64,000 bases of DNA from the NCBI GenBank assembly GCA_018398815.1, contig CM031601.1, positions 36,036,486-36,100,485 on the forward strand, written 5' to 3'. Both the position numbers and the translations under genes were made by a program. Shown here piece after piece: positions 54,492 to 63,925 of the stretch; within the stretch, counting starts at the first letter, position 1; each line of letters opens with the position of its first letter. Source of the stretch: Conus ventricosus (Eukaryota; Mollusca; Gastropoda; Neogastropoda; Conidae). Below the pieces are notes generated by a model that saw only the letters and a list, made by a program, of their open reading frames with translations, searched no databases and was not told where the DNA came from.

Positions 54492-56450
54492 TTGCCCGAA
54501 ACCCCCTTTTCTGGAAACCCGACCCCCACCGACCCAGGGTTCAATGAGGGCCTTTTGCGAAAAAGCAAAAGGAGGGGACTTGGGGGAAAAGGGGGAAGAA
54601 ACCCAAGCCTGGATCTCAAAAAAACATCCTTGCCCCCTGCGACAAAGAAATCACTGAAGGGAAAACGAAAAATTTTCCAAACCCGGGAAAAAGCCACACC
54701 CGTATCCCAAAAAAACCCAAAAAACCTTGTAAAGAAGGAAAAAGATTTTAGCCAAAGAAAAATGGATCAAAAAACAGTGCGAGAACATAGAGGGAAAAAC
54801 ATGGGAAAAGGGAAAACCCGCAAACAAGGGCCTTTTACCACACTGAAAAAAACCCCCCCAAGAAAGCAGCAAAAAAATCGTCAGTCTTTGAGGATACCCA
54901 GGCGATTTCCAGAAAACTCCCCCTGTTTTGAACAGATTTGGCCCCAGTACTGCCAAGAACTTTACAACTACCCTATACAGCCCCAAAAAAAAGGCTGTTT
55001 AGGGGGACCAAAAACCAACAAAAGGGAAACCTCACCACTTTCCAGTTTTGAAGAAGAATGGAAGAAGCCATCGGGACAGCCCTTTCCGGGAAGGGAAAAA
55101 AAACCCGGGGCAACAATTTTTCCAAACAGGGGCTTGCCCCAAACTGGGGGGGAAGGGAAAGGGGCACTCAGTAACATCGTTTTTTCCCGAAGAACTGGGG
55201 GGACAAAAAAATTTGGCCCCCGAATGGACTCAATCAATATCATCCCCCCGCCCAAAAAAGGGAAAACTTCGCCAATGCCAGAACTACGAAAAATAAGTCT
55301 CCTTAGCCCCCCCGTAAAAACATGCTCAAGGGGCATCTTTAATCGGGCTGAGAAAGAGGCGAAGAAAAACCTGGGGGAAGAACAAATTGGGAATTTAGGG
55401 CAGGCCGAAGCACAGTTTGAAAAAAAGATCTTCACCTGCCCGGGTACTGATGGAGAAACACGCAACATCAGAGAGACCTGTTCCACAACTTCATTACCTT
55501 TTGGAAACGCCTTTTTTACAGGGTGGGGGCACAAGGGTCTGGGCAGGTGCTAGAAATTTTTGGGATAGAGGAGGGGCTCGTCCCCAAAACCCTCCAGGGG
55601 CCCGTTAAAAACCGCCAGCAGCGCATTCCTTTCCCCAACAAAACCCGTAGGGGAATACTTCAAGAAACCCCAAAATTTGGGGTCGCGTCAAGGCTGCCCG
55701 CAAACTCCCTACTTTTCAATCCCCTTCCGGGGTAAACATCAGCGTGAAACCCCCAGACTTCCCTCCACTGTCCCCCATCGGGGGAAGGGAAACATCAATA
55801 ATCTAGGTTCGCAGATGACCTCGGGCCTGATGGGAGGCAGCAACGAAGAAATACAAGACCTGAAAAAGAGGGCTGGAAAAAAGGGGGCAGGGGATAAGGA
55901 ATGGAAGTGAGCACAGAAAAAAGCAAAGTCCTGGGCAACCCAACCCAAAACCCAGCTGAAATTACATTAACGGACAAAAGCTTTAAAGGGAAGGGGGGGG
56001 CTTTCCAAAAAAACCTTGGGGCCACTCTCACCAAAGACGGTCGCTCTAAAAAGAAATCAAACCAATAGCAAACGCAAAAGCAGCAATGGCCCCAAAACTA
56101 AAAAAGAAAAAGGAAAAGCAGGGAGATCACTTTTCCCACAAAGTTTAACTGAAAAAGTCCCTGGTGTGTCCATCCCGCTGTTTTGGGTGCGAAAGCTGGG
56201 CCCCTGACAGCAGAGACCACCCAAAAAATCCCGACGTTTGGGAAAATAAATGCTTCAGGGCTTTCCTTGGGATCTCTTTGGGAAAAAACCGGAAGACAAA
56301 CGAAGTTTTTGGGAGCCCAAAAAAAACACACTTGAGGCCCCCAAGAACCCCTCTTGGCCCAAAAGTTTAAAAAGAGGAACCCGCGTGGTTCGGGAAAGTC
56401 ATACGCCACAATTCACTGCCCCCAAAACAGCATCCCGGGCACGTGGAAAG
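54492..56450 (+). pseudogene. RTE reverse transcriptase and C-terminal domain
   Basis: Plus-strand frames show WPQYCQELYNYPIQP, RGLPQTGGEGKGALSNIVF, a LPKKGN.R.CQNY-like stretch (read PPKKGKTSPMPELRK), LGEEQIGNLGQ (EEQ.GFR.GR), LMEKHATSE, GSRQGCPQTP (VRQGC-P), GLMGGSNEEIQDL, LGATLTKDGRS (56017-56046), WVRKLGP and TPQFTAPKTASRARGKG. This is the RTE order including the post-RT GCE.W-like and RRRGR regions. Frames change several times. The open 353-codon frame (54492-55553) is a degraded version of the pre-RT and RT N-terminal region, not a host gene. Confidence 0.6.
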
Positions 56451-56671
56451 GGGGCAAAAACGAAGGGGACGACAAACCAAATTTTGGTTTCCCCACAACA
56501 TCAAAGAATGGGACCCCGGGGTGGGGGTGGCCCTCCTTTGGGGACAGGGGGAAAACACAGGGCCGGATGGCGGTTTTCTGGGTTCAGAGGTCTCTCATCT
56601 CTCCTTACGCCCATAAAGGGCAAAAATGATGAGATGATGATCTTTTTATCTTTTCTCCGAACCCTTTTTTT

Positions 56672-58033
56672 AACAAGATCCAAAAGTGGGCCGAGGAAAA
56701 CGGGTTTACCTTTCATGTACCAAAACTCAGGCAGTCCATTTTCACAATTTTCGTCAATTGTTTGGTGATCCTGAAATTCGTCTGGAAAAGTTCACCATTC
56801 CAGCTGTAAAAGAAGCCAAGTTCCTAGGAGTTATTTTTGACCAAAAAACTCAACTTTCTCAGCCACATTAAAAAATCTCAAAACTTCTTGCCAGAAAGCT
56901 CTGAATATTCTGTGGGTCGTAACGTACACTGACTGGGGCGCTGATAAGAAAACTCTGCTGCACCTCTACAGTGCCTTGGTCCGTTCCAAACTGGACTATG
57001 GTTGTGCTGTGTACGGCTCTGCAAGACCATCTAATCTGAAACTCTTATCCTATCCACCATCAAGGGCTTCTTCAAATTCCAATCCTATCAGAAAATTTTC
57101 ACTGACGGTTCCAAGTCTGAAGATGGAGTGGCCTGTGCAGCCTATTGCCCTGGTGCTCCTTCTCAGATACTGTTAGAACATATTCCTTCAGATGCTTCCG
57201 TCTATTCTGCTGAACTTACAGCTCTGGTTCTGGCCTTGAAGATAATCTCACAATCTAAGAAGAGGGACTTTCTGGTTCTGTCAGATTCCCTGTCAGCTTT
57301 GGAGGCCATAGTGGCTGCAACCTTCAGCATCCCAAACTTTTACACTTGAACTTTTTACCAAGTTGAAAGCGGATGGTTACAACATTATTCTGGCTTGGGT
57401 TCCTGGTCATGTTGGCATCGGAGGGAACGAAATGGTTGATTGTTTGCCAAGAATGCCATGACAGAGAAATTGTCCCCAAAATTAATGATTATGTCAGAGA
57501 CCTCTTGCAGGAGGATTGGAATATGCAGACGGATAACAAACTCTTTCAAATCCATCCAAACCTAAGGAGTTCTTCTCATCTTACGTCTGGTGGTCGTAAA
57601 GAGAAAATCGGTTCTGTGCCGGCTGCACACCGGCCATTCGTATTTTACCCATTCCTACCTTTTAAAGAGTGAAGAAGCTCCGTGGTGCATTCCATGTCAT
57701 GCGCCACTCACAATGAAACATGTTCTTTTAGAGTGTTGGGACTTGCACGATGTGAGACACAAACATTTCACAGCAGAGTCCATGAAAAATCCTGTTCAGA
57801 GATGTCCCGCCTGACGTGATCTTTGAGTTTTTGAGAGAGATTAACATTTTTCATCTGATTTAAGATTTTATGGAAGAAAGATTCTGAACGAAGTTTCAGG
57901 TGCGTTTCTAGATGTCATTTAAAAAGATGTGTGAAAGTTTAAAAAAATTTTTTGTTAATGACTTGTGAGTTGATTTTAACGTGGTGACAGCCCTGATGTG
58001 GCCCTTTGCGGTCAGCAACATTATCTTATCTTA
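56672..58033 (+). mobile_element. Nimb-type LINE copy B, right part
   Basis: It resumes with the RT thumb (QKWAEENGFTF-like, AVHFHNFRQLFGDPEI) directly after the duplicated target of copy C and runs to the 3' UTR and the short TTATC tail at 58020-58033. A deletion of several hundred bases joins the KLLSYPPSRA segment to the NSNPIRKFSLT segment at 57069-57075. The 3' terminal hairpin segment GGCTGGGCTATAA is missing in this copy (TGCGGTCAGCAAC at 58006). Confidence 0.85.
56690..57800 (+). pseudogene. Nimb ORF2 C-terminal third of copy B
   Basis: Pieces are FTIPAVKEAKFLGVIFDQK (56790-56848), ALNILWVVTYTDWGADKKTL, VRSKLDYGCAVYGSARPSNL, then after the deletion the RNase H segment: MACAAYCPGAPSQILLEHIP (57128), SAELTALVLALKIISQ, SDSLSALEAI and LVMLASEGTKWL (shifted frame of the GHVGI motif). 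The C-terminal tail CRLHTGHSYFTHSYLLKSEE (57608) follows, with HAPLTMKHVLLECWDLHDVR to about 57780. The protein is inactivated by deletion and frameshifts. Confidence 0.8.
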
Positions 58034-58045
58034 TCGTGGACGACC
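58034..58045 (+). repeat. Target-site duplication of Nimb B, right
   Basis: TCGTGGACGACC, repeat of 39576-39587. Confidence 0.85.
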
Positions 58046-58920
58046 CTCTTCTGTGGGATCTGGTCAGGGGAGCAGCTCTACAGGAGGCCCGATCCCCCTG
58101 CTTTACCCCGGCGTGGGACCTTTTCTTAGTCCTCTCTCCCTCAGGCTCTCCCCCTTATGAGCCCATCCGGGAGTGTTCTCTGAAGTTCCTTTCCTTCAAA
58201 ACGCCTTTCTCGTTTTTCTGGCTGCCGGAAGGCGGTGCTGTGAAGTCCACGCCCTTAGAGACGTCGCCTCCGAACCGGATGGCTCGATGTCTCTTCGCCT
58301 CCTCCTTGAGTTTTTCGCACAAAAAAAACCCAGTTGCCAGGTTCTCCTTCCGACTCTCTCCATTCTTCCTCTCCCTTCTATTTACGCCCCGGAGGATGAG
58401 GACTGCACTCTCTGTCCGGTGCGCGCTCTGCAGGAGTATAAAATCTTCTTGCTTCAAGCAGCGCCATATGTTTCTCTCTTGCAACTAAACTTATCGGATG
58501 CTCATCAATCTCTCGATGGCTCAGAGAAGTAATCAAAGTTGCGTACACGAGGCCTGAAGGGGACCTTGGCTCTCTTTTCACCAAGGCCCCACAAGATTAG
58601 AGCATGGGCTTCGTCACTGGCAGTGCTTGTCTGGCAAGATCGGGGTTCCAGAAAATCTCAAATCATTCTGTACTTACTCTGAAATCTGCTCGCAATGGGT
58701 TCCGACAAACGGCCCTAGCCTAGCGGACGACGTTCGCCTTGAAGTATTGATTTTCTCAGGTCTCGTCCTAGTTCTGCATAGTCTCGTTTCGCGTGAAGAC
58801 GCGATACTTACATCTGCCATTTCCTGCGGTGCTCAAGGCAATCGACATGCCAGGAAAGTGTGCGTTTCAGTATCATTGGGTCAAGGTAAGCAGTACTACA
58901 AGTACTGGTTGCTGTAGGAT
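58046..58920 (+). pseudogene. DIRS tyrosine recombinase, right part of the split element
   Basis: Continuing from the target duplication, the frames read DDPLLWDLVRGAA, then SLKFLSFKTPF with LAAGRRCCEVHALRDVA (about 58205-58260), where the first catalytic Arg of tyrosine recombinases is expected. The order continues with SIYAPEDEDCTLCPVRALQE (58379-58435) and a SRWLREVIKVAYTRPEGD-like segment (58515-58560). This is the order of DIRS recombinases. The second Arg/His box and the catalytic Tyr cannot be read with confidence past 58600 because of stops and frameshifts. The recombinase replaces integrase in this class. The 3' limit is approximate. Confidence 0.65.
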
Positions 58921-59099
58921 CCCCAATACAACATTATACTCCATGTACTGTGTGCGTAAGATCGCTGCATTTGGCATCTTGGGCGAGAACTTCCTCAAAA
59001 AACCATACACTCATGCTGACTGATGGCCACAAAAAGTGCATAGCTCGGTATTTTAAATACACGCGCGTTCCTGTAACCTGTCTTTTCAAGCGGACGGGT

Positions 59100-60000
59100 A
59101 GGGAGAGTGGCACTAGTTCAACCTCTACACAGACCCCTCCAACTCGGGCTGTCGCCCCTTTGAGAACCCTCATAACTCGGGAGTGTGGACGCACAGTCCG
59201 CCCGTCTCCACAATCAACGTCCTGGAATTGGAAGCGGTCAGGTTTGCCCTCCCCCGCTTCCAACCCCAGGTCCTTGCACCGACTTGTTCTCCTGCCCACG
59301 GACAACACTTCGGTGCCTTGTTATGTCAACAAAGGAGGGGGAGGGGGCTCGCTCCCTCGGCCTCTCCCTCGAATAGAGGCCCTCCGCTGGTGCCACATGA
59401 GGGGAATCACCCTCTGCGCGAGACACATAGCGGGGACCCTCCCCACATGGAAGGGATCCTCAGCAGGCTAACCCTCAGCCCTGTGGGGAACAGTGTTCAG
59501 GCCCAGGGTCGCTCACCCTTCCCTGGTCCGCCTCAACATACGCCTTCCCTCCATTCCCAATCCTCCACAGGGTGAGCCTTTTTCCAGGGGAGAGATGGCC
59601 TCCTGATGCTCAACTCTGTTCCTCCATCTGGCCTTCCAAATTTCAGATAGGCAGTTTCTATCCACCTATCTTCTTCGTTTAGGCTCTCGGCTGGCTCCAT
59701 TCGGGCTACTGGGAACCCCGTGCCCAGGCGCTCCTCCCAGTCCTACCGCTAGATGCTTCCAAGACGGGCAGATCAGCCTACGCCCAGCAATAAGGATCTC
59801 CCCATCTTATCTTCCCGTGCCCATGAGGGCAGGGCGCTGGCCACTTCCACAGTGATCCAGCGCTCTGTCCTCTTGCACCACATCCTGGAGGCAGCCTACT
59901 GGCATCCGGGAAAATCCCTTCATAAACTTTTATTTAAGGATGTCCGCATGTCCAGGGCTGATGGTTCTAGGGACTCCTTTTGCGGCTAATGCAGCCATAT
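59100..60000 (+). mobile_element. Fragments of a second DIRS-type element
   Basis: 59170-59480 contains an RNase H segment: TINVLELEAVRFALPRFQPQ (59212), PTDNTSVPCYVNKGGGG (59298), and RIEALRWCHMRGITLCARHI (59372). 59875-59985 reads HILEAAYWHPGKSLHKLLF and KDVRMSRADGS, resembling the AAYW...TF..FYLRD end of DIRS recombinases. The RNase H differs from the one at 39050, so this is another family. The material between is broken by stops. Confidence 0.6.
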
Positions 60001-60100
60001 CTTTTCCTCTGCTAACCCCAAGAACCATTAGGGCACTAAGCTCTCCTCCAATTCCTTTGAATTCTGCTATGGTCCGACATGGTAAAGTATATGACGCCAA

Positions 60101-60410
60101 ATGGGGAGTTTGTATTATACTCCCTGTCTGGCTAGTATACTTACCATGTCAGACTCTAATGCCCACCCTACCTTCCCCACTAGCACTATGGTTCTCAGGG
60201 TTACCTTGCGCATAGGCCTTGTTGAATGAGGAACAGGAAGTTTACACCGGCTTCTCCCTGCCGAAAGTAAGGTGGGCATCACATGATGGTCTTATTGCTG
60301 CATTAACCACAAAAAATTCGGCCTGGCAGAGCTGACTAACTGCCGTGGAATGCTGTGGTCTGACATGGTAAGTATACTAGCCAAACAGGAGTATAATACA
60401 AACTCCCCAT
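60101..60410. repeat. Inverted repeat, arms of ~54 bp
   Basis: 60101-60154 (ATGGGGAGTTTGTATTATAC... to ...CATGTCAGAC) and 60358-60410 are reverse complements with one mismatch and one indel, about 203 bp apart. A partial direct copy of the GCTATGGTCCGACATGGTAA motif lies at 60066-60091, next to the left arm. It lies at the end of the second DIRS fragment, where this class carries terminal and internal complementary repeats. Confidence 0.8.
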
Positions 60411-60469
60411 TTTAGTACTCCAGGGCAGGTGGTTTGTTCATGTGATGTACCACTTTCTTAGAAAAAAAA

Positions 60470-61165
60470 ACACCTTACAGAATGTTTGGACTTACAAATG
60501 TCAAATACAAGCACATTACACTTAACTGGATGTTTGGACTTGCATGATGTCAGACACAAGCACATTACAGCCAACTGGATGTTGGATTTACATGATGTCA
60601 GACACAAGCACATTACAGCCAACTGATGTTTGGATTTACATGATGTCAGACACAAGCACATTACAGCCAACTGGATGTTTAGATTTACATGATGTCGGAC
60701 ACAAGCACATTACAGCCAACTGGATTGTTCGGACTTACACGATGTCAGACACAAGCACATAACAGTCAACTGGATGTTGGGACTTACATGATGTCAGATA
60801 GAAGCACGTAACAGTCAACTGGATGTCGGGGCTTACATGATGTCAGACACTCAGACACAAGCACATAACAGTCAACTGGATGTTGGGACTTACATGATGT
60901 CAGATAGAAGCACGTAACAGTCAACTGGATGTCGGGGCTTACATGATGTCAGACACAAGCACATAACAGTCAACTGGATGTCGGGACTTACATGATGTCA
61001 GATAGAAGCACGTAACAGTCAACTGGATGTCTGGGCTTACATGGTATCAAGACACAAGCACATAACAGTCAACTGGATGTTGGGACTTACATGTCAGATA
61101 GAAGCACGTAACAGTCAACTAGATGTCGGGGCTAACATGATGTCAGATACAAGCACGTAACGGCC
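60470..61165 (+). repeat. 49 bp minisatellite derived from the Nimb ORF2 end, ~14 copies
   Basis: Units of about 49 bp read GATGTTTGGACTTGCATGAT, GTCAGACACAAGCACATTAC and AGCCAACTG. They match the Nimb ORF2 3' coding segment (GTGTTGGGACTTGCACGATG, GAGACACAAACATTTTACAG), which encodes CWDLHDVRHKHFTA. Non-repeated flanks also match Nimb on both sides: CATGTGATGTACCACT upstream and CTGTTCAGGATGTGAT with GGAAGAGATTAATC downstream. Later units alternate between CACATAAC and TAGAAGCACGTAAC types, giving a ~98 bp higher-order unit. Confidence 0.88.
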
Positions 61166-61593
61166 AACTCAATGCAAACACTGTTCAGGATGTGATTTTA
61201 TAGTTCCTGGAAGAGATTAATCTAGCAAATTTCGAGTCTTTGAGAAATGTGAATTTACCTCTTCAGTGCCAAGAATGTATGTATATATACTTCAAGTTCA
61301 ATGCTATTATATTTGCCAAAGACATATATATGATTTTTATGTCAGCCACATTTGAGAATTTTTCCTGTTTCTGTTTTTAAGTTTTGAGATTCTAATAGGC
61401 ACCAGTAAGAAAGCTCAATAGATCTAAAGTAATTTTTTATGAGGGGCAAGACCCAATCGGGCTTTTTTGGGCCATTGCAGGGTGCTATTTGATAACAGTA
61501 GGCTATTGGTATATACATCGATCGATAGACTTCAACATTGTTGTTATTACTGGAAGTGACCATGTAAAGACAAGACTGCACATGTGTGGACAA
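61166..61593. other. Nimb-like 3' remnant and unassigned sequence
   Basis: 61166 to about 61230 is the Nimb-like continuation of the minisatellite. The rest, to 61593, contains no gene or repeat that I recognise. Confidence 0.5.
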
Positions 61594-62133
61594 CCCTCCG
61601 GGGGTTGCAACCTTGCCGTGGTCGGAGGGCTTGCGTGGTCCTGTGATCCCTTAGGCTTTGCTGGCGGGGGCATCAATACTTGAAGATAGGCTGGGTTTTT
61701 TTAAAACTGCTTCTAGGTCCGAAAAGCTGAGATGCTGTCTGGCCTAAGCATAACGTGGTAAGGAGTTGATGCCCCTGGTAGGGCCTCCCATGTCAGATAG
61801 GCTAAGGGTGAGGATCCTGACTAAGAGTAACCCGCCTTTCTCCTTTTCTTGTTTTCTGCCTTTATTTGGCCCTTTTCTATCTTCGTCTCCCTTCAAGTCT
61901 TCTTTTCCACACTCCTTTTCTCTCTGTGGTCTCCTTAAGATCCGCGTGTTTGCCGTGCGGTGCGACCTGTGTCGGAGGGGAATGAGATCCTGGTGATTGA
62001 GAGGGCCAGCGCTCTCAACACATCACTTTGGCTCGGACCTCTCCTAGACAGGAAGTACACTTTGGCCCGGGTGTACTAATCGGCTCCCCTTTTTGGGGCT
62101 GGGTCAAGACAGACAGTTCCCTGCTGGCCAAGT
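61594..62133 (+). mobile_element. Nimb-type LINE copy F, 5' end only
   Basis: It starts at CCCTCCGGGGGTTGCAACC with the 5' hairpin intact and follows the 5' UTR of copy A up to CCCTGCTGGCCAAGT, where the 1000-N gap begins. ORF1 would start about 250 bp further. Without the sequence in the gap it cannot be said whether the copy is complete. Confidence 0.88.
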
Positions 62134-63133
62134 NNNNNNNNNNNNNNNNNNNNNNNNNNNNNNNNNNNNNNNNNNNNNNNNNNNNNNNNNNNNNNNNNNN
62201 NNNNNNNNNNNNNNNNNNNNNNNNNNNNNNNNNNNNNNNNNNNNNNNNNNNNNNNNNNNNNNNNNNNNNNNNNNNNNNNNNNNNNNNNNNNNNNNNNNNN
62301 NNNNNNNNNNNNNNNNNNNNNNNNNNNNNNNNNNNNNNNNNNNNNNNNNNNNNNNNNNNNNNNNNNNNNNNNNNNNNNNNNNNNNNNNNNNNNNNNNNNN
62401 NNNNNNNNNNNNNNNNNNNNNNNNNNNNNNNNNNNNNNNNNNNNNNNNNNNNNNNNNNNNNNNNNNNNNNNNNNNNNNNNNNNNNNNNNNNNNNNNNNNN
62501 NNNNNNNNNNNNNNNNNNNNNNNNNNNNNNNNNNNNNNNNNNNNNNNNNNNNNNNNNNNNNNNNNNNNNNNNNNNNNNNNNNNNNNNNNNNNNNNNNNNN
62601 NNNNNNNNNNNNNNNNNNNNNNNNNNNNNNNNNNNNNNNNNNNNNNNNNNNNNNNNNNNNNNNNNNNNNNNNNNNNNNNNNNNNNNNNNNNNNNNNNNNN
62701 NNNNNNNNNNNNNNNNNNNNNNNNNNNNNNNNNNNNNNNNNNNNNNNNNNNNNNNNNNNNNNNNNNNNNNNNNNNNNNNNNNNNNNNNNNNNNNNNNNNN
62801 NNNNNNNNNNNNNNNNNNNNNNNNNNNNNNNNNNNNNNNNNNNNNNNNNNNNNNNNNNNNNNNNNNNNNNNNNNNNNNNNNNNNNNNNNNNNNNNNNNNN
62901 NNNNNNNNNNNNNNNNNNNNNNNNNNNNNNNNNNNNNNNNNNNNNNNNNNNNNNNNNNNNNNNNNNNNNNNNNNNNNNNNNNNNNNNNNNNNNNNNNNNN
63001 NNNNNNNNNNNNNNNNNNNNNNNNNNNNNNNNNNNNNNNNNNNNNNNNNNNNNNNNNNNNNNNNNNNNNNNNNNNNNNNNNNNNNNNNNNNNNNNNNNNN
63101 NNNNNNNNNNNNNNNNNNNNNNNNNNNNNNNNN
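62134..63133. other. Assembly gap, 1000 N
   Basis: Exactly 1000 N, so probably a scaffolding gap of arbitrary length. Elements on its two sides have opposite orientation and do not belong together. Confidence 0.98.
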
Positions 63134-63925
63134 TTGGCTAAACACAACCATTTCGTTCCTCGATGCCAACATGACCAGGAACCCAAGCCAGAATAATGTT
63201 GTAACCATCCGCTTTCAACTTGGTAAAAAGTTCAAGTGTAAAAGTTTGGGATGCTGAAGGTTGCAGCCAGCTATGGCCTCCAAAGCTGACAGGGAATCTG
63301 ACAGAACCAGAAAGTCCCTCTTCTTAGATTGTGAGATTATCTTCAAGGCCAGAACCAGAGCTGTAAGTTCAGCAGAATAGACGGAAGCATCTGAAGGAAT
63401 ATGTTCTAACAGTATCTGAGAAGGAGCACCAGGGCAATAGGCTGCACAGGCCACTCCATCTTCAGACTTGGAACCGTCAGTGAAAATTTTCTGATAGGAT
63501 GGGAATTTGAAGAAGCCCTTGATGGTGGATAGGATAAGAGTTTCAGATTAGATGGTCTTGCAGAGCCGTACACAGCACAACCATAGTCCAGTTTGGAACG
63601 GACCAAGGCACTGTAGAGGGTGCAGCAGAGTTTTCTTATCAGCGCCCCAGTCAGTGTACGTTACGACCCACAGAATATTCAGAGCTTTCTGGCAAGAAGT
63701 TTTGAGATTTTTAATGTGGCTGAGAAAGTTGAGTTTTTGGTCAAAAATAACTCCTAGGAACTTGGCTTCTTTTACAGCTGGAATGGTGAACTTTTCCAGA
63801 CGAATTTCAGGATCACCAAACAATTGACGAAAATTGTGAAAATGGACTGCCTGAGTTTTGGTACATGAGAAGGTAAACCCGTTTTCCTCGGCCCACTGTT
63901 GGATCTTGTTGACACAAAGTCGGAG
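63134..63925 (-). mobile_element. Nimb-type LINE copy G, minus strand; near-identical to copy B right part
   Basis: The reverse complement of this segment matches 56670 to about 57450 almost base for base. It includes the private deletion joining the SYPPSRAS and NSHPIRKF segments and the same junction with an upstream TTATC tail. Readable motifs are FTIPAVKEAKFLGVIFDQKL (63780-63720), VRSKLDYGCAVYG, MACAAYCPGAPSQ (63454) and SDSLSALEAIAG. It ends in the gap at the RNase H GHVGI motif. It is broken by the same deletion as copy B. Confidence 0.85.

Larger units (their letters stand above)
53312..56640. mobile_element. RTE-type LINE with inverted 5' half
   Basis: 53312 to about 54470 encodes, on the minus strand, the RTE endonuclease and its linker. 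About 54480-56450 encodes, on the plus strand, the pre-RT region, RT and C-terminal domain. The right end has CATCTCTCC, ACGCCCAT, GGGCA and an ATGATGAGATGATGAT tail (56623-56640), typical of RTE 3' ends, and then TTATC-like sequence of Nimb copy C. Orientation and order fit a single insertion with a twin-priming inversion. Base quality is poor. Confidence 0.65.
51450..56720. other. Region of suspect sequence quality
   Basis: Compared base by base with copies A and D (51450-53311) and with the clean inverted copy at 63900-64000 (56583-56670), this stretch replaces many bases by their neighbours. Short homopolymers are extended; for example TTTGGGGGGCC stands where the paralogues have CTCTGTGGACC. 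Copies before and after lack this pattern. I infer uncorrected low-quality reads or gap-filling rather than biological mutation. Confidence 0.75.

Noticed and set aside
54492..55553. 353-codon open frame that looks like a novel lysine/proline-rich protein
   Set aside because: Motif order matches a distorted RTE pre-RT/RT region and it lies in the stretch of suspect base quality.
62015..63257. Four frames of 360-409 codons
   Set aside because: They cross the 1000-N gap and consist almost entirely of unknown residues.
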